From positions 124,001 to 188,000 of the forward strand of contig NZ_JARKNA010000004.1 in NCBI RefSeq assembly GCF_029360765.1: a stretch of 64,000 nucleotides of DNA, read 5' to 3'. The DNA comes from Terrimonas pollutisoli. GTDB taxonomy: Bacteria > Bacteroidota > Bacteroidia > Chitinophagales > Chitinophagaceae. The notes below the pieces were generated by a model, which was given only the letters and a program-made list of their open reading frames with translations, was not told the origin of the DNA and made no database searches. A program made the position numbers and the translations under genes. Shown piece by piece: positions 62,632-64,000 of this stretch; position 1 is the stretch's first letter, and every line of letters begins with the position of its first letter.

Positions 62632-63999
62632 TTAATAAGCCCCATTTTTTACTCGTATCAATTTACCATTCAACTCATCAGAAAGTATATACAATTTACC
62701 CATTGGACTTTGTACTACTTTCCGTATTCTCAACCGGTCGTCTGTAAATAGTTCCTCGGCACTTTTTATAGTTTCACCCTCTATAACCATCCGCCATAAG
62801 CTACCCCTTGATAATCCACCAACGAGTAAGTTTCGGTTCCAGGCAGCAAATTCGTTGCCCGAATAAAAATGCAGACCAGTGGGCGCTACGGTGTGTAGCC
62901 ACGACCAAACAGGCTCTGTGTAGCTATTTCCAGGGATGGGTTTTGGTGCAAACTCTGCAAAACGATATTTGCCCGTTGTCTTCATGGGCCAACCGTAATT
63001 GGCCGCTGCCTTCAGCACATTGATTTCATCTCCCTGCTGTGTACCATGCTCGCTGAACCATATTTTGTTGGTAGTGTTTTCAAGTGTTAGGCCTTGTGCT
63101 GCCCTGATACCTGTAGCATATAATCCCGGAGTTGCTTTATCGCCAAAATCCGGGTTATCTTTTGGGATCGTTCCATCGGCGTTTATTCGATAAATTTTTC
63201 CTCTTTTATCTTCACTATTTTGAGCTATGGGAATAGCCGGTTCATCTTTTTCGGTAAATATCCGTTCGCCAATTGTAAAATACAATTTGCCGTCATTTCC
63301 AAAGATCATTCCTCCTCCATAATGAACCCGCTCATAGGTATAAGGTTCTGCCACAAAAAGCACTTTGATCTGCCGCAATGATTCATTTTCCAGTACGGCC
63401 CTGATAATTTTAGTAGTTCTTCCCTTGTTTGTTTTGGCAGCATAAGACAGGTATATGTATTTGTTGTTTTTAAAATCAGGGTCAAGCAAAACTTCGAATT
63501 TACCGGTATTATCTCCAAAACCGCCCAGGCTATCTTCCAGGTCGGTTGGAAAACCTTGTATCCTGGTCTTTTCTTTTTTCGATAGGTTGTATTTTACCAG
63601 GTCACCTTCTTTCTCTGAGATCAGCACTTCATCTTCTGACAGAAAAACAATGCTCCAGGGACGTTTCAGCCCTTCCAGGATCGTCTCTTTTTTGGGACGG
63701 ATGGCATTTACGTCAAAGATTTTGTGAGGCGTCCGGGTAGAAACTTTATCGGCTATCACCCAGCCTTCGCTGGTTTTCATGAGGTTGAAATAGTCGGTAA
63801 ACAGATCCTTTGCAGTGCTGATCTCCACTTTGGCACTACCCATATTGTTTGTAATATCCATAGCAACGATGCGGGTGCTTAGGTTTTTAGGCCTCTCATG
63901 GGGTTTGAATAAACTGAGGTAGTGGTTTCTCGAAAATTGGGTGAATTTCCCATCCCCGTAATTTTTTAAATAACAGGAAGCATGCATAGCTTTGCCCAA
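62632..63999 (-). CDS. PQQ-dependent sugar dehydrogenase (GSDH family) with NTF2/lumazine-binding-like N-terminus, 5' partial
   Basis: The gene runs off the window end, so its N-terminus and any signal peptide are missing. Residues ~1-95 (GDGKFTQFSRNHYLSLFKP, VSTRTPHK) match the small Lumazine_bd_2/NTF2-like domain. From about 105 (GLKRPWSIVFLSEDEVLISE) a glucose/sorbosone dehydrogenase beta-propeller follows, with YERVHYGGGMIFGNDGKLYF holding the catalytic-type His, FSEHGTQQGDEIN and NYGWPMKTTGKY as family signatures, and VAPTGLHFYSGN near the end. Such enzymes use PQQ and Ca2+ in the periplasm to oxidise sugars or aldehydes, but many Bacteroidota members have no proven substrate. The two-domain layout is unusual. 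Confidence 0.85.
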   Translation of the reverse strand: MGKAMHASCYLKNYGDGKFTQFSRNHYLSLFKPHERPKNLSTRIVAMDITNNMGSAKVEISTAKDLFTDYFNLMKTSEGWVIADKVSTRTPHKIFDVNAIRPKKETILEGLKRPWSIVFLSEDEVLISEKEGDLVKYNLSKKEKTRIQGFPTDLEDSLGGFGDNTGKFEVLLDPDFKNNKYIYLSYAAKTNKGRTTKIIRAVLENESLRQIKVLFVAEPYTYERVHYGGGMIFGNDGKLYFTIGERIFTEKDEPAIPIAQNSEDKRGKIYRINADGTIPKDNPDFGDKATPGLYATGIRAAQGLTLENTTNKIWFSEHGTQQGDEINVLKAAANYGWPMKTTGKYRFAEFAPKPIPGNSYTEPVWSWLHTVAPTGLHFYSGNEFAAWNRNLLVGGLSRGSLWRMVIEGETIKSAEELFTDDRLRIRKVVQSPMGKLYILSDELNGKLIRVKNGAY

Positions 64000-64000
64000 T

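Overview
The window looks like a chromosomal segment of a Bacteroidota bacterium, most likely family Chitinophagaceae. The evidence is two very large secreted proteins with type IX secretion sorting domains (types A and B), a SusD C-terminal fragment, KduD, 3-keto-disaccharide hydrolase (DUF1080) domains, an MqnA menaquinone gene, tRNAs without encoded CCA, and -7 promoter boxes of the TAnnTTTG kind. The family assignment is inferred from gene content, not from a marker-gene search.

Region 1 (1-14.4 kb) is a carbohydrate-degradation locus in visible decay. It holds an SGNH hydrolase (cut by the window edge), a secreted toroid lyase-like protein, a tandem DUF1080 protein, a Gfo/Idh/MocA oxidoreductase, a 1.67-kb-codon PL8 lyase with a chondroitinase ABC-like active-site signature, and KduD. 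Between them lie a second SGNH copy with an in-frame 588-nt internal loss, an ORF joining the N-terminal third of galactokinase to the last ~75 residues of a SusD protein, and two related 20-codon remnants. The likely theme is depolymerisation of a uronate-containing polymer, with KduD finishing the unsaturated uronate.

Region 2 (14.5-29.5 kb) starts with a serine recombinase lacking its catalytic domain, which runs into the terminator and body of tRNA-Leu(CAA). Housekeeping genes follow: a saccharopine/alanine dehydrogenase-like enzyme, TrmN6, a VOC protein, TsaD (carrying repeat-derived insertions), a MacB-type permease, an outer-membrane beta-barrel, CHAD, RF3, a GNAT, PurB, MqnA, Gmd and Fcl.

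Region 3 (29.6-46.6 kb) is a surface and glycan block: a 2034-residue T9SS type B protein with a ~690-bp higher-order internal repeat, two FkbM methyltransferases, four glycosyltransferases and a YfhO membrane protein, then a queuosine-precursor transporter, a Nudix hydrolase and CorA.

Region 4 (46.9-50.2 kb) has DinB, DapF, a truncated four-helix-bundle protein, a nucleoside phosphorylase and tRNA-Cys(GCA), separated by C-rich and palindromic dispersed repeats.

Region 5 (50.4-57.6 kb) is a type I restriction-modification operon of unusual build: hsdM, a HEPN-like nucleotidyltransferase partner (R-x4-H motif), an MNT-type nucleotidyltransferase domain fused in frame to HsdS, a GxxExxY nuclease-fold cassette bracketed by repeats, and hsdR. 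I consider this the best candidate for an undescribed system: a minimal-nucleotidyltransferase/HEPN pair physically built into a restriction complex.

Region 6 (57.6-64 kb) contains RlpA between two 95-bp repeats, a frameshifted RAYT transposase followed by its REP-like hairpin, two small ORFs, an unassigned 551-residue protein, repeat-rich intergenic DNA and a PQQ-type sugar dehydrogenase cut by the window end.
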